A DNA stretch of 34,735 nucleotides from positions 1-34,735 of the forward strand of contig JALUIX010000043.1 of assembly GCA_027057345.1 (NCBI GenBank). Direction: 5' to 3'. A program made the translations under genes and the position numbers. This DNA comes from S144-45 sp015494035. Lineage in GTDB: Bacteria; Pseudomonadota; Gammaproteobacteria; Xanthomonadales; Marinicellaceae. Below, in pieces: positions 23,888 to 32,774 of the stretch (position 1 is the first letter of the stretch; every line of letters starts with the position of its first letter). The notes below the pieces were generated by a model. It was not told the DNA's origin, made no database searches, and was given only the letters and a program-made list of their open reading frames with translations.

Positions 23888-25469
23888 GCAGGTATCGGCT
23901 CAGGTGGCGGTCAGCGACGTTATCAACGTAGCCGCCTATTCTATCGGAAAGCAGGTGCCTGGAAACGTAAAAGTACAGGGGAATCACCGGCACATCGGCC
24001 AAAAGCAGGCGTTCTGCCTGGCCGATCAGTTGTTGACGCTGTTCACCCTGACAGAGGCGGATCTGACCCAGCAGGGCATCAAAGCGCGGGTTGCGGTAAT
24101 GGTAGTAATTGTTGGGTGAATCACTGCTGAACAGGCGCAGAAAATCCAGCGGGTCGTTCACGTCCGCGATCCAGCCGGAGCGAAAGACCTGCCTTTCTGG
24201 TTTTTTGCGCTCATGCACAAACACTTTCCATTCCACGTTGCGCAGGCGTGAGCGTATGCCCAGGTTCTGTCGCCACATGGCGGCCACGGCCAGGGCCACC
24301 TTGCGTTGGTTGGCTGATGAGTTGTAGAGGATTTCCAATGGTTCGGCGGTTTGTGGTTTGAAACCACTTTCTGCCAGCTGTTTGCGCGCATAGGCTAGCT
24401 GCGCAGACCAGTCCACAAAAGGCGGGCGGGAGTCCGGCGGCGAACCGGCTCCGGCACCCATGGGCGGGGGAATCAGCTGGTAGGCCGGTTGCTGGCCGCT
24501 TTTGAGGACTTTGCGGGTCAGGATGTCGCGGTCAATGGCCCAGAACAGCGCTTCGCGCAAGGCGGCATTGTCCAGTGGCGCGTGATCAGTGTTCAGGCCC
24601 AGAAAAAACGTGCCCAGGTACGGGAAAATGCGCAGATTCTGTGGCAGGTGCTGGCGAATCCAGTCGATCTGGTTGTCGGGAATGGTTTCGGTGATGTCCA
24701 GCTCGCCGGCGCGAAAGCGCTTTAGTTCGCTGGCCGGGTCTTCGGTGACCCGGTAAATGACGCGGGCGAAGGCCACCGAGTCGGCGTCGTGAAAATGCGG
24801 GTTCTTTTCCAGCACAATTTTTTCCTGCGGCACCCACTCCAGCAGGCGATAAGCACCGTTGCTAATGGGTTTCCGCCCACCGGATTTGAGTGCCGTGCTG
24901 GTGAGGGCCGCGGGATGTAGCGGGCAAAACAGGGGCAGGCTCAATAATTCCGGCAAGCCGGCTTCCGGTCGGTTCAGGCGCACACGCAAATGGCGATCAT
25001 CCACGGCAGTTACGCCCAAACGACTGGCCGCTAGCTGGCCGCGCCGTATGGCTTCGGCATTTTCAATCACATCAAACAGCCCGGCCTGGTGCGCCTGGGT
25101 CCGGGGCGCGACGGCGGCGCGCCAGGCGGCGACAAAATCTGCGGCGCGCACGGGTGAACCGTCCTCCCAGCGGGCGTCCGGGCGCAGGGTGAAATCCCAT
25201 TGCCGGCCATCGTCACTGATGCGCCAGCTGCTGGCCACGCCCGGGGCCGGTTTCCCGCTGGCGGCCACCGTCAACAGCCCTTCACAGACATCGCGCAGAA
25301 TGTTCTGGCTGCCCAGCCCCTGGGCCTGGTGCGGGTGCAGGGAGTCCGGCTCGGCGCCATTGCCGCGATTAAGCACCGTCGGGGTGGGATTGGCGCTGGC
25401 GCACAGGCTAAGGCTGACCAGCAGACCGGTCAGCCACGCAAGGGATTTTGATCGAAGGGGGTTTTTCAT
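23868..25469 (-). CDS. Second peptide-binding protein of the same operon (SBP family 5)
   Basis: A 533-residue periplasmic binding protein with a Sec signal peptide cleaved after ASA at about residue 26; no lipobox (the residue before Cys is Leu). It is a clear homologue of the next gene: GNGAEPDSLHPHQAQGLGSQNILRD versus the matching segment there, WEDGSPVRAADFVAAWR, ALREALFWAIDRDILTRKV, VFRSGWIADVNDPLDFLRLF. The two are diverged tandem copies, one soluble and one lipid-anchored, feeding one permease. It is the first gene of the operon, divergent from gshA with 77 bp between starts. Confidence 0.92.
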   Translation of the reverse strand: MKNPLRSKSLAWLTGLLVSLSLCASANPTPTVLNRGNGAEPDSLHPHQAQGLGSQNILRDVCEGLLTVAASGKPAPGVASSWRISDDGRQWDFTLRPDARWEDGSPVRAADFVAAWRAAVAPRTQAHQAGLFDVIENAEAIRRGQLAASRLGVTAVDDRHLRVRLNRPEAGLPELLSLPLFCPLHPAALTSTALKSGGRKPISNGAYRLLEWVPQEKIVLEKNPHFHDADSVAFARVIYRVTEDPASELKRFRAGELDITETIPDNQIDWIRQHLPQNLRIFPYLGTFFLGLNTDHAPLDNAALREALFWAIDRDILTRKVLKSGQQPAYQLIPPPMGAGAGSPPDSRPPFVDWSAQLAYARKQLAESGFKPQTAEPLEILYNSSANQRKVALAVAAMWRQNLGIRSRLRNVEWKVFVHERKKPERQVFRSGWIADVNDPLDFLRLFSSDSPNNYYHYRNPRFDALLGQIRLCQGEQRQQLIGQAERLLLADVPVIPLYFYVSRHLLSDRIGGYVDNVADRHLSRYLHDKTRR

Positions 25470-25546
25470 GCACGATCCAGGGGCGGAAACGGGTCTGGCA
25501 ACAATGATACACTACGCTTCTGTTTAAGCCACCTGAAAATGCCGCT

Positions 25547-26899
25547 GTGAAAAATGCCGCCGTGATTGAAAACAAAAGCCAGCTGGTGGAATACCTGGCC
25601 GCTGGCTGCAAGCCCGAAAGCGAATGGAAAGTGGGCACCGAACACGAAAAATTCGGCTTCCGCTGGTCAGATTATTCCCCACTGGATTACGACAGCGACG
25701 GTGGAATTCGCGATATTCTGGCAGGCTTGCGGGACAATCATGGCTGGCAGGCGGTGGAAGAAGACGGTTTTCTGATCGCCCTCAAGCGCGATGGTGCGTC
25801 CATCACCCTGGAACCCGGTGGCCAATTGGAACTGTCCGGTGCGCCCCTGGCCACCATTCACGAAACCTGTCGCGAAACCAATCAGCACCTGCGCGAAGTG
25901 CGGTCAGTGGCTGACCCGCTGGGCAGCGGCTTTCTGGGCATGGGGTTTCACCCCACCGCCACGCTGGACGAGATTCCGTGGATGCCCAAGGGCCGTTATC
26001 AGGTCATGCGCCGCTATATGCCCAAGGTGGGGCGGCTGGGGCTGGACATGATGAAACGCACCTGCACCATTCAGGCCAACCTGGACTTTGGTTCCGAGGC
26101 CGATATGGTCAAGAAATTCCGTGTTTCGCTGGCCTTGCAGCCGGTGGCCACGGCCTTGTTCGCTAATTCACCGTTCAAGGAAGGCCGTTACAACGGCTTT
26201 CTCAGCTATCGCTCCCACATCTGGACCGACACCGACCCGGACCGTTGCGGCATTCTGCCGTTTGTGTTCGAGGATGGCATGAGCTTTGAGCGTTACGTGG
26301 ACTACATGCTGGACGTGCCCATGTATTTTGTCTATCGCGATGGCAAATACCTGGACGCCAGTGGTAAATCGTTCCGGGATTTCATGGCCGGTAAACTGGA
26401 TGTGCTGCCGGGCGAACTGCCCACCATAGGCGATTGGGAAGACCACCTGACCACGGCTTTTCCCGAGGTGCGGCTAAAGCAGTTTCTGGAAATGCGCGGT
26501 GCCGATGGTGGCCCGTGGCGGCGCATTTGTGCGCTACCGGCCTTCTGGGTGGGCTTGCTGTATCACCAGGACTCGCTGGATCAGGCCTGGGAGCTGGTGC
26601 GCAACTGGCGCCTGGAAGAACACCAGTACCTGCGCGATCAAGTGCCGCGCTACGGGTTATGCACGCCGTTTCGGGGCGGCATTGTGCGCGATCTGGCGTT
26701 GCGTGTACTGGATTTGTCCCGGCAGGGCCTACAGGCCCGGGCGCGCCTGAACGAGCGCGGCGAGGACGAAAGCAAATACCTTGATACGCTGCAGATTATT
26801 GCCGACACCGATACCACGCCGGCGGAACGCAAAGTGGGCAAGTATTACTCCGTATGGGAGAAAAACCTGGACCACCTGTTTGAGATTTTTGCCTATTGA
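25547..26899 (+). CDS. gshA: Glutamate-cysteine ligase, plant/alphaproteobacterial type
   Basis: A 450-residue enzyme that joins glutamate and cysteine with ATP, the first step of glutathione synthesis. It belongs to the GCS2 family, not the E. coli GshA type. Marks include VGTEHEKFGF (about residues 27-36), ASITLEPGGQLELSGAPL, FLGMGFHPTATLDEIPWMPKGRYQVMRRYMP, MKRTCTIQANLDFGSEADM and PDRCGILPFVFEDGMSFERYVDYMLDVPMYF. The length matches the family. The start is GTG; no strong ribosome binding site is seen. A stem-loop terminator begins at the stop codon. Confidence 0.94.
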   Translation: MKNAAVIENKSQLVEYLAAGCKPESEWKVGTEHEKFGFRWSDYSPLDYDSDGGIRDILAGLRDNHGWQAVEEDGFLIALKRDGASITLEPGGQLELSGAPLATIHETCRETNQHLREVRSVADPLGSGFLGMGFHPTATLDEIPWMPKGRYQVMRRYMPKVGRLGLDMMKRTCTIQANLDFGSEADMVKKFRVSLALQPVATALFANSPFKEGRYNGFLSYRSHIWTDTDPDRCGILPFVFEDGMSFERYVDYMLDVPMYFVYRDGKYLDASGKSFRDFMAGKLDVLPGELPTIGDWEDHLTTAFPEVRLKQFLEMRGADGGPWRRICALPAFWVGLLYHQDSLDQAWELVRNWRLEEHQYLRDQVPRYGLCTPFRGGIVRDLALRVLDLSRQGLQARARLNERGEDESKYLDTLQIIADTDTTPAERKVGKYYSVWEKNLDHLFEIFAY

Positions 26900-26920
26900 A
26901 CCCGCTTTCGGGGTTTATTT
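26899..26920 (+). terminator. Intrinsic terminator after gshA
   Basis: AACCCG (26899-26904) pairs with CGGGGTT (26909-26915), with one bulged G and a CTTT loop, followed by TATTT. It starts at the last base of the gshA stop codon and overlaps the end of the convergent methyltransferase gene. Confidence 0.6.
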
Positions 26921-27508
26921 CTGCCACACAAACAAGCGCATGGGAGGGAAATTGCGCACTTCCTTTTTCTTGAACACCGGCTGGCCGAAGACGGGCGTGG
27001 CCAGTCGACTGACGTGATCCCGCAACTGGTAGGCGACAAAGGTGCCGCCATCACACAAGCTGTCGTAAATGGACTGCATGACCGCTTGACCGATGCCATC
27101 GGGCAAGGTGGAAAAAGGAATGCCTGAAATCACCACGTCGCAATGCGGCCAGCCGTTTTCCTGCAGGATTTCCGGTAAGCGCTCGGCGCTGTCATGGCAG
27201 AGAATCAGGCGCGGGTCGTGTATGTCTTTTTGCAGGTGCAGAATAAACTGCTCGTTGACGTCGATGGCGATCAGTTTTCCATCCGCAGGCAGCGCGGCCA
27301 GAAAGCCCCGCGTGGTGCCGCCGGTGCCCGGCCCCAGTTCAACGGCGTGTTTTTTGCTGGCCAACTCGGCCACTTCGGCAATGCGGCGAATCAGGTAACG
27401 GGAACTGGGCAGGATATAGCCCACTTCCTTGGGCTTGAGCAGCGCGTTCTTGAAAAAAATGGCGGACTCTTTCAGGCTGGCTGCGTTGGTTTTTGGCGGT
27501 TTGGTCAT
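26915..27508 (-). CDS. SAM-dependent methyltransferase, phospholipid N-methyltransferase (PmtA) like
   Basis: A 197-residue class I methyltransferase. The SAM-binding motif I is VELGPGTGGTTRGFL (about residues 56-70), and the acidic end of strand 2 is IAIDVNEQF. VVISGIPFSTLP replaces motif IV and resembles the VVSGLPW motif of PmtA-type phosphatidylethanolamine N-methyltransferases and KsgA-related enzymes. The early FFKNALLKPKEVGYILPSSRYLIRRI also fits that family, which makes phosphatidylcholine. Substrate assignment is an inference; an rRNA or other lipid target is possible. The start overlaps the proS stop (ATGA), so it is translated after proS. Confidence 0.78.
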   Translation of the reverse strand: MTKPPKTNAASLKESAIFFKNALLKPKEVGYILPSSRYLIRRIAEVAELASKKHAVELGPGTGGTTRGFLAALPADGKLIAIDVNEQFILHLQKDIHDPRLILCHDSAERLPEILQENGWPHCDVVISGIPFSTLPDGIGQAVMQSIYDSLCDGGTFVAYQLRDHVSRLATPVFGQPVFKKKEVRNFPPMRLFVWQK

Positions 27509-29217
27509 TGTGCTGTGGTGGTTTGTTGCAACAGGAAAGATACCACAGAATCCAATGGCATGTTTTCACTTTGTAGCGTTTTTCGGGATTTGACTTCCAC
27601 TTCGCCCGCATCCAGTGAGCGGTCACCAATCACCACATGCCAGGGAATACCCAGCAGTTCGGCGTCGGCAAACATGGCGCCAGGGCGAATCTTGCGGTCA
27701 TCCAGCAACACCTCAACCCCGGCTTGCTGCAGGGCATCGTGCAGTTTTTCCGCCGTGGCCTTGACGCGTTCGGACTTGTGCATGTTCATGGGCAAAATCG
27801 CCACCTGAAACGGGGCGATGGCCGCCGGCCAGATGATGCCCTTGTCATCGTGGTTTTGTTCAATGGCCGCCCCCACAATGCGCGAAACGCCAATGCCGTA
27901 GCAGCCCATTTTCATGGGCACGGACTTGCCGTCCTCACCCAGCACCACCGCGTTCATGGCCTTGGAATACTTGTCACCCAGCTGGAAAATGTGGCCCACT
28001 TCAATGCCACGGGCAAATTTCAGGGTGCCTTTTCCGTCCGGAGATGGGTCGCCTTCCACCACGTTGCGGATGTCTGCCACGTCGGTGAAGAGTGCATCGC
28101 GTTCCCAATTGACGCCAGTCAGGTGTTTGCCATCTTCATTGGCGCCAGTGACAAAATCGGCCATGTTGGCGGCGCTGTGATCAGCGATCACCGGCACCGA
28201 CAGGTCTTTGACGCCCACAGAGCCGGGGGCGCAGCCGGCCACCTGGCGCACTTCTTCGTTGTTGAGAAAACGCAACGGTGACTTGACCTGTGGCAGGTGA
28301 TCGGCCTTGACTTCATTCAGTTCGTGATCGCCACGCAATACCAGTGCCAGCGGGCCGTCTTTGCCTTCCACCAGCAAGGTTTTCAGAATCCGCTCTTTTG
28401 GTACCTGCAAGGCGCTGGCTACCTCGTCAATGGTGCGCGCATCGGGCGTGTCCACCACCCTCAGCTCGGCCGTCGGTGCCGGGCGAGGTGATGTCGGTGG
28501 CAGGGCTTCGGCTTTTTCGATATTGGCCGCGTAATCGCCGCTGTCCGAATAGGCAATGGCGTCCTCACCGGAGTCGGCAATCACGTGAAATTCCTGCGAG
28601 CCACTGCCGCCGATGGCGCCGGAATCGGCGTCCACCGCCCGGTATTTCAGGCCGATGCGCTCGAAAATCCGGCAATAGGCGTCGTGCATGTCCTGATAGG
28701 TCTGCTTCAGGCTGTTCTCGTCAATGTGAAACGAATAGGCATCCTTCATGAGAAATTCGCGCGCTCGCATGACGCCAAAACGGGGCCGGATTTCGTCGCG
28801 GAACTTGGTCTGTATCTGGTAAAAGCTAACAGGCAACTGCTTGTAGCTCTTGATTTCCTTGCGGGCGATGTCGGTGATGACTTCCTCGTGCGTGGGGCCA
28901 AAGCAGTAATCGCGCCCGGCGCGATCGGTGATTTTCAGCAGCTGGCCGCCGAACTCTTCCCAGCGGCCGGTTTCCTGCCACAGTTCGGCCGGCTGCACCG
29001 CCGGCATCAGCACTTCCAGGGCGCCGGTGTTGTCCATTTCCTCGCGCACGATGTTTTCCACCTTGCGCAGCACTTTCAGGCCCAACGGCGTCCAGGTATA
29101 GAGCCCGGCACCAAGCTTGTTGATGAGGCCGGCGCGGATCATCAGTTGATGGGAAACAATTTCGGCATCAGCCGGGGTTTCCTTGCGCGTGACAAGGTGA
29201 AAGCGGGAAGTTTTCAT
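27505..29217 (-). CDS. proS: Prolyl-tRNA synthetase, bacterial type
   Basis: A 570-residue class II synthetase that charges tRNA-Pro. Motif 1 lies in GLINKLGAGLYTWTPLG and the following helix, motif 2 in FRDEIRPRFGVMRAREFLMKDAYSF, and motif 3 in YGIGVSRIVGAAIEQ. Between motifs 2 and 3 sits the long insertion (about residues 225-405) that hydrolyses mischarged Ala-tRNA-Pro. The C-terminal anticodon-binding domain starts at about FQVAILPMNMHKSERV. The length matches E. coli ProS (572). No clear Shine-Dalgarno precedes the ATG; TATCAT at 29250-29255 (minus strand) could be its -10 box. Confidence 0.97.
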   Translation of the reverse strand: MKTSRFHLVTRKETPADAEIVSHQLMIRAGLINKLGAGLYTWTPLGLKVLRKVENIVREEMDNTGALEVLMPAVQPAELWQETGRWEEFGGQLLKITDRAGRDYCFGPTHEEVITDIARKEIKSYKQLPVSFYQIQTKFRDEIRPRFGVMRAREFLMKDAYSFHIDENSLKQTYQDMHDAYCRIFERIGLKYRAVDADSGAIGGSGSQEFHVIADSGEDAIAYSDSGDYAANIEKAEALPPTSPRPAPTAELRVVDTPDARTIDEVASALQVPKERILKTLLVEGKDGPLALVLRGDHELNEVKADHLPQVKSPLRFLNNEEVRQVAGCAPGSVGVKDLSVPVIADHSAANMADFVTGANEDGKHLTGVNWERDALFTDVADIRNVVEGDPSPDGKGTLKFARGIEVGHIFQLGDKYSKAMNAVVLGEDGKSVPMKMGCYGIGVSRIVGAAIEQNHDDKGIIWPAAIAPFQVAILPMNMHKSERVKATAEKLHDALQQAGVEVLLDDRKIRPGAMFADAELLGIPWHVVIGDRSLDAGEVEVKSRKTLQSENMPLDSVVSFLLQQTTTAQ

Positions 29218-29311
29218 GGGTTCAGAAAGCCGGAATAAACAAAGCCGCTATGATAGCGCAAAGCCGCACCCAAACCCAGAAATGAACCCGGAAATGCCGG
29301 CAAAATAGCTG

Positions 29312-31732
29312 TTATTGGCCACAAAAGGCATTGGCAGCCAGGGGCCTGAGGGTTTCTGTTGCGTCGTTGTCGCGTTGGATAAGCAGCTGCTGGCCGGAGA
29401 CGGTCAGGTTTTCCGTGTGCACCGGACTGATGCCGTGGTCGGTGGCCGTGGCGACAAAAAAACCATTGCCCGTATTGGGCTGATAAACCTGCAGGGAAGC
29501 GCTTTGGCCGTCAAAGCCTGGCGCCGGTTGAGGGCCGTTGTCGTACACCCACCAGGTGGGAATGGCACGGCCATTGGCGTCCAGCACCGGCTGCTGGTTG
29601 CCCTGGCCGTCAACGGTTTTCTGGTAGGTGAAGTCCGCGCCGGTGACAAATGTTCGGCCGCCTCTGGCAAACACATAGCCCAGGCGTCCTTCGGCGGTTT
29701 CGCCTTCGCTTTCCAACCCGGCGGCGGCTGGTGAGCAGAAAAGGGCGCGCGGCTGCTGACCGGGGATCAGGGTCTGCAGATCCAGTTCACGCAGTTGGCC
29801 AAACAACGGCGACTGGCGCCAGGCGTTTTCGTCAAGCTGATCCGCCGAGCCAATCAGGGCCTGGGCCTGGGCCATGACCGCTTCGCTGAAATCCAGGCGG
29901 TAATGCAGCCGCTTGGCGATCAAATCGCCGTTGGCATCGCGCAGCCGGGATTTGGTGGCCAGGCCAATGACGTGCAGCGTGGGGCCATTGCCGGATAAAT
30001 CACCCGTGGGTTGATAGATGGGCAAGGTGTAGGTGTCGCCATGTGGGGGAATGGCGCTTTGCATGACCAGCCACAACGGGCTGCCGTCGGGGCGATAACT
30101 GAAAATGGCATCAAAGGCGATGGCCTGCCCTGCCGGGCTGATATAGGTTTTGCTGACGATGCCCTGGCGTGGGTAATCCGGGTGTTGCCAGACGTTGTCC
30201 ATCAGCCAGGCCGGGAAGGCCGGGTTTTCGGCAATGGCCGCCGGTTTCGCGTGCAGGTAGTACACGTCCTGCTCGTTGTTGAAGGTGGCTGCCCAGGCCA
30301 GGTGAGCGCCGTCATCGGCACCAATGATGTCGTAGTAATCGCCCAGCTTGTCCTGTTGAGGGTAGCCCAGGTACTGGTTGAACAAGGGACTGGCGGGCCG
30401 GTTGCGGGTGAAACTGCGGCCATTGTCGTAGGAACTGGCAAAAAACAGTTGGGATTTGACCGCGGCCGGGTTTTGCGTCAGCGCGTTGCGGGTGTCATTC
30501 CAGAGTATGTCAATGCGGCCATTGGGGGCCACAGCCAGGGTGCCAAACCACTGCGTATTGTAGGCATCAAGCGGGTCGTCATTAACGCGCACCGGTGGTT
30601 CGAAACTGCGCCCGCCGTCGGTGCTGCGGGCCAGCATCACATCCAGCGTGTCTGGCCCGGGTGGGTCAACAGAGGCTGCCACGTACACGGTGCCACGGCG
30701 GGGCGTGTTGCTGCGGTCCACATCCACCCACAGTTGACCGGCCAGCCCCACCGGGTTGATGAAATGTCCAAGCAGCAGTTCGCCGCCCAGATTGACCGGC
30801 GTCAGCTGGTTGAAGACCGGGTTGCCCGCCGAGTCGCGCGAGTCGGCCTTCAGTAGCCAGATTTGCTGGCTGTTTTGCCCATACACCACGCCTACGGCAT
30901 AGATTTCGCCTTCGTTGCCCACCGTAATGGTGCCAAATACCGGCTGCGTGGGCAGCAACAGGGGTGGAGCAAACACGCTGCCGTTGGCGGAATAGTTAAA
31001 GGTGCGCGGGGCGTACTGATTACCGGCAATATTCCAGATATTGTAAATACTGCCCGCGTAGGGGCCGTCGGTGTTGTCGATGGCAAACCACAGCTTGTCG
31101 CCGCCATAGGAAAAAGTCGGCCCGCTCCAGCTTTGGCCGCCGTTATCAGAAATCCATAGGTCTTCGGTGAGCGATTCATTGGGCTGGTTGAGGTTTTCCA
31201 CTTTCAGGCTTTGGTAATAAAAACGCCCGTTCTTGTCAGCACGCAGCACCGGGTCGGAGCGGAAAACGCCGGGTTCAAACACCGTGTTGTTGTGCCAGGT
31301 CAGGCCGCCATCCTCACTCCAGCCGTTGCCGGCCTGGCGAAAGGAGCTGTGTACCGAGTCAAACTGGCGCCAGCCAATGGCCAGGCGGTTGGGGTTGGTC
31401 GGATCCACGGCCAGGGAAGGCTCATTGGCCGCATCGCCGGGAATGTTGTTGCCGTTGGCATCAACATTGACTTGATACGAAGTGAAAACACCTTCGGTGA
31501 TGCTGGTATTGTTCAGCACTTTGAGCGGAACGCGGTCGGTGGTTTTAGTTCTCGTTTGTGCGTCAGGGCCTGGCCAGGTTTCCAGTGGTTGATCTGGTGG
31601 CAGCCCCTGTTTTGAAGCTGGCCGGCTGTCGGATATTTCACCGGCATTGGCCGTGCTGGCCAACAGCAGCAGCAAAAGCACGGGGCAGGAAATGGCGGTC
31701 AAAATTCGCAGTCTGGGTGTGGCAGAAAGCAT
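29312..31732 (-). CDS. Exported Asp-box (BNR) beta-propeller protein
   Basis: An 806-residue protein with a signal peptide cleaved after ANA at about residue 30. The N-terminal ~500 residues carry at least four Asp-box motifs (SEDGGLTW, SDNGGQSW, STDGGRSF, SYDNGRSF), the mark of sialidase-like and related beta-propellers. The C-terminal ~280 residues hold two copies of a short aromatic beta module, one near FSYRPDGSPLWLVMQ with LPIYQPTG and one near RAIPTWWVYDNG with LQVYQPNTG. A carbohydrate or surface polymer target is possible but no sialidase arginine triad was identified. The gene stands alone. The start ATG gives a good signal peptide although its ribosome binding site is weak. Confidence 0.82.
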   Translation of the reverse strand: MLSATPRLRILTAISCPVLLLLLLASTANAGEISDSRPASKQGLPPDQPLETWPGPDAQTRTKTTDRVPLKVLNNTSITEGVFTSYQVNVDANGNNIPGDAANEPSLAVDPTNPNRLAIGWRQFDSVHSSFRQAGNGWSEDGGLTWHNNTVFEPGVFRSDPVLRADKNGRFYYQSLKVENLNQPNESLTEDLWISDNGGQSWSGPTFSYGGDKLWFAIDNTDGPYAGSIYNIWNIAGNQYAPRTFNYSANGSVFAPPLLLPTQPVFGTITVGNEGEIYAVGVVYGQNSQQIWLLKADSRDSAGNPVFNQLTPVNLGGELLLGHFINPVGLAGQLWVDVDRSNTPRRGTVYVAASVDPPGPDTLDVMLARSTDGGRSFEPPVRVNDDPLDAYNTQWFGTLAVAPNGRIDILWNDTRNALTQNPAAVKSQLFFASSYDNGRSFTRNRPASPLFNQYLGYPQQDKLGDYYDIIGADDGAHLAWAATFNNEQDVYYLHAKPAAIAENPAFPAWLMDNVWQHPDYPRQGIVSKTYISPAGQAIAFDAIFSYRPDGSPLWLVMQSAIPPHGDTYTLPIYQPTGDLSGNGPTLHVIGLATKSRLRDANGDLIAKRLHYRLDFSEAVMAQAQALIGSADQLDENAWRQSPLFGQLRELDLQTLIPGQQPRALFCSPAAAGLESEGETAEGRLGYVFARGGRTFVTGADFTYQKTVDGQGNQQPVLDANGRAIPTWWVYDNGPQPAPGFDGQSASLQVYQPNTGNGFFVATATDHGISPVHTENLTVSGQQLLIQRDNDATETLRPLAANAFCGQ

Positions 31733-31849
31733 GCAGCGGCACTCAGGAAGAAAAGAGTCATTCTAGCGAGCGGCCTGTTGGTGCGCAAATGCCTTGTCTG
31801 GCAATCGTTGTTCATCCGGCCAAAACCCCATCGTTTTTAGCCGCCGGGG

Positions 31850-32626
31850 TCAATGATCTGGCAAGGGAAAGGCGGTGAGGGTGTTTTTACGCGTTTTCCA
31901 GTCCGGCAGAATGCCTGCCTGCAGGGCATGGAATGCCCGTCCGTGGTTCATTTCGCGCAGGTGGCACAGTTCATGCACGATCACGTAGTCAAGGCACTCG
32001 GGCGGTGTCTGGATCAAATGGGTGTTGAGGGTGATGTGGCCGCGGCTTGAGCAACTGCCCCAACGGCTGCGCATGCGGCGCAGTTTCAGCACAGGCGGCT
32101 GTTGCAGCCAGTCAATGCGGTCAACCCAGTGCTGCAAGCGTTGGGCGAACAGGGCTTCGGCCTGTTGCCGGTACCAGCGTTGCAGGCAGGCAGTGACCTT
32201 CGCTTCGGTTTCCGCCACCGGCAGGGTCGCCGGCACGTGAGCCACCAGGGTCGGAGGTGTTCCGCTGATGCGCACGCGTTTGTGGTTTCCGGTGTGCCAG
32301 CGCAGTTGCACGGCTTGTCCCAGAAAGGGGTGGAGGCTGTTATCCCGGCAGTGCCCCGACCACGGGCAAGGCCGGGCCTGCAGGCTGGCGATTTGCCGGC
32401 TCAGCCACCGCTGGCGGCTGTTTAGAAAGGCCCGCACCTGGGCCTGGGTGTAGTGCCCAGGCGCGTTGACCCGTAACCGCGATGGGTCGAGAACGCGCAC
32501 CGCAATGCTGCGCTGGCGACGAGCAGAATAATTCACCTGGCAGTCCAGGGTGAACGTATTCAGCTGCAGGCTGAAGCGTTCCTGCCGGTTGGCTTGGGGA
32601 CTGGCGGCTGAGTGGAACACGCACAC
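31850..32626 (-). CDS. YgjP-type zinc metallopeptidase-like protein
   Basis: A 258-residue protein of the DUF45/YgjP (WLM-related) group. The zinc site is HELCH (His218, Glu219, His222) with a third ligand, probably His228 in NHGRAF. The family signature RSRWGSCSSRGHITLN (187-202) is intact, and PDW follows near the end. No signal peptide is seen, so it is probably cytoplasmic; the natural substrate is unknown. The start is GTG at 32626, directly at the edge of a repeat element whose terminal sequence provides the AGAGG ribosome binding site. The gene might originally have had a different 5' end. Confidence 0.87.
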   Translation of the reverse strand: MCVFHSAASPQANRQERFSLQLNTFTLDCQVNYSARRQRSIAVRVLDPSRLRVNAPGHYTQAQVRAFLNSRQRWLSRQIASLQARPCPWSGHCRDNSLHPFLGQAVQLRWHTGNHKRVRISGTPPTLVAHVPATLPVAETEAKVTACLQRWYRQQAEALFAQRLQHWVDRIDWLQQPPVLKLRRMRSRWGSCSSRGHITLNTHLIQTPPECLDYVIVHELCHLREMNHGRAFHALQAGILPDWKTRKNTLTAFPLPDH

Positions 32627-32774
32627 TTAGGGAACCTCTGATCGAATCGTGAACTCGCTTTTCATACCTGAAATGTCTGATAACTGCATTGAAGTTCTGG
32701 TCAATAGCCGGCTATTAGCTGCGAACTCCACCTTGTTCTCGAACATTTCCGACATAACCTGCTTCGTCCAGATT
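32627..32774. repeat. Dispersed inverted-repeat element, subfamily B, right end truncated
   Basis: A 148-bp copy that parallels 18292-18440 (CGAATCGTGAACTCG, CTGAAATGT, TTGTTCTCGAACATTTCC, TGCTTCGTCCA). The left terminal repeat is present, but the right one stops after GTCCAGATTC and lacks the outer ~15 bases. The inner hairpin AATAGCC/GGCTATT is kept. It lies between the metallopeptidase gene start and the tolB stop codon. Confidence 0.87.
32635..32639 (-). promoter_or_regulatory. Ribosome binding site inside the repeat end
   Basis: AGAGG lies 8 bases before the GTG at 32626 on the minus strand. The other copies have AGAGC or AGGGC at this place, so a base change in the terminal repeat seems to have made the site. 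Confidence 0.55.
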
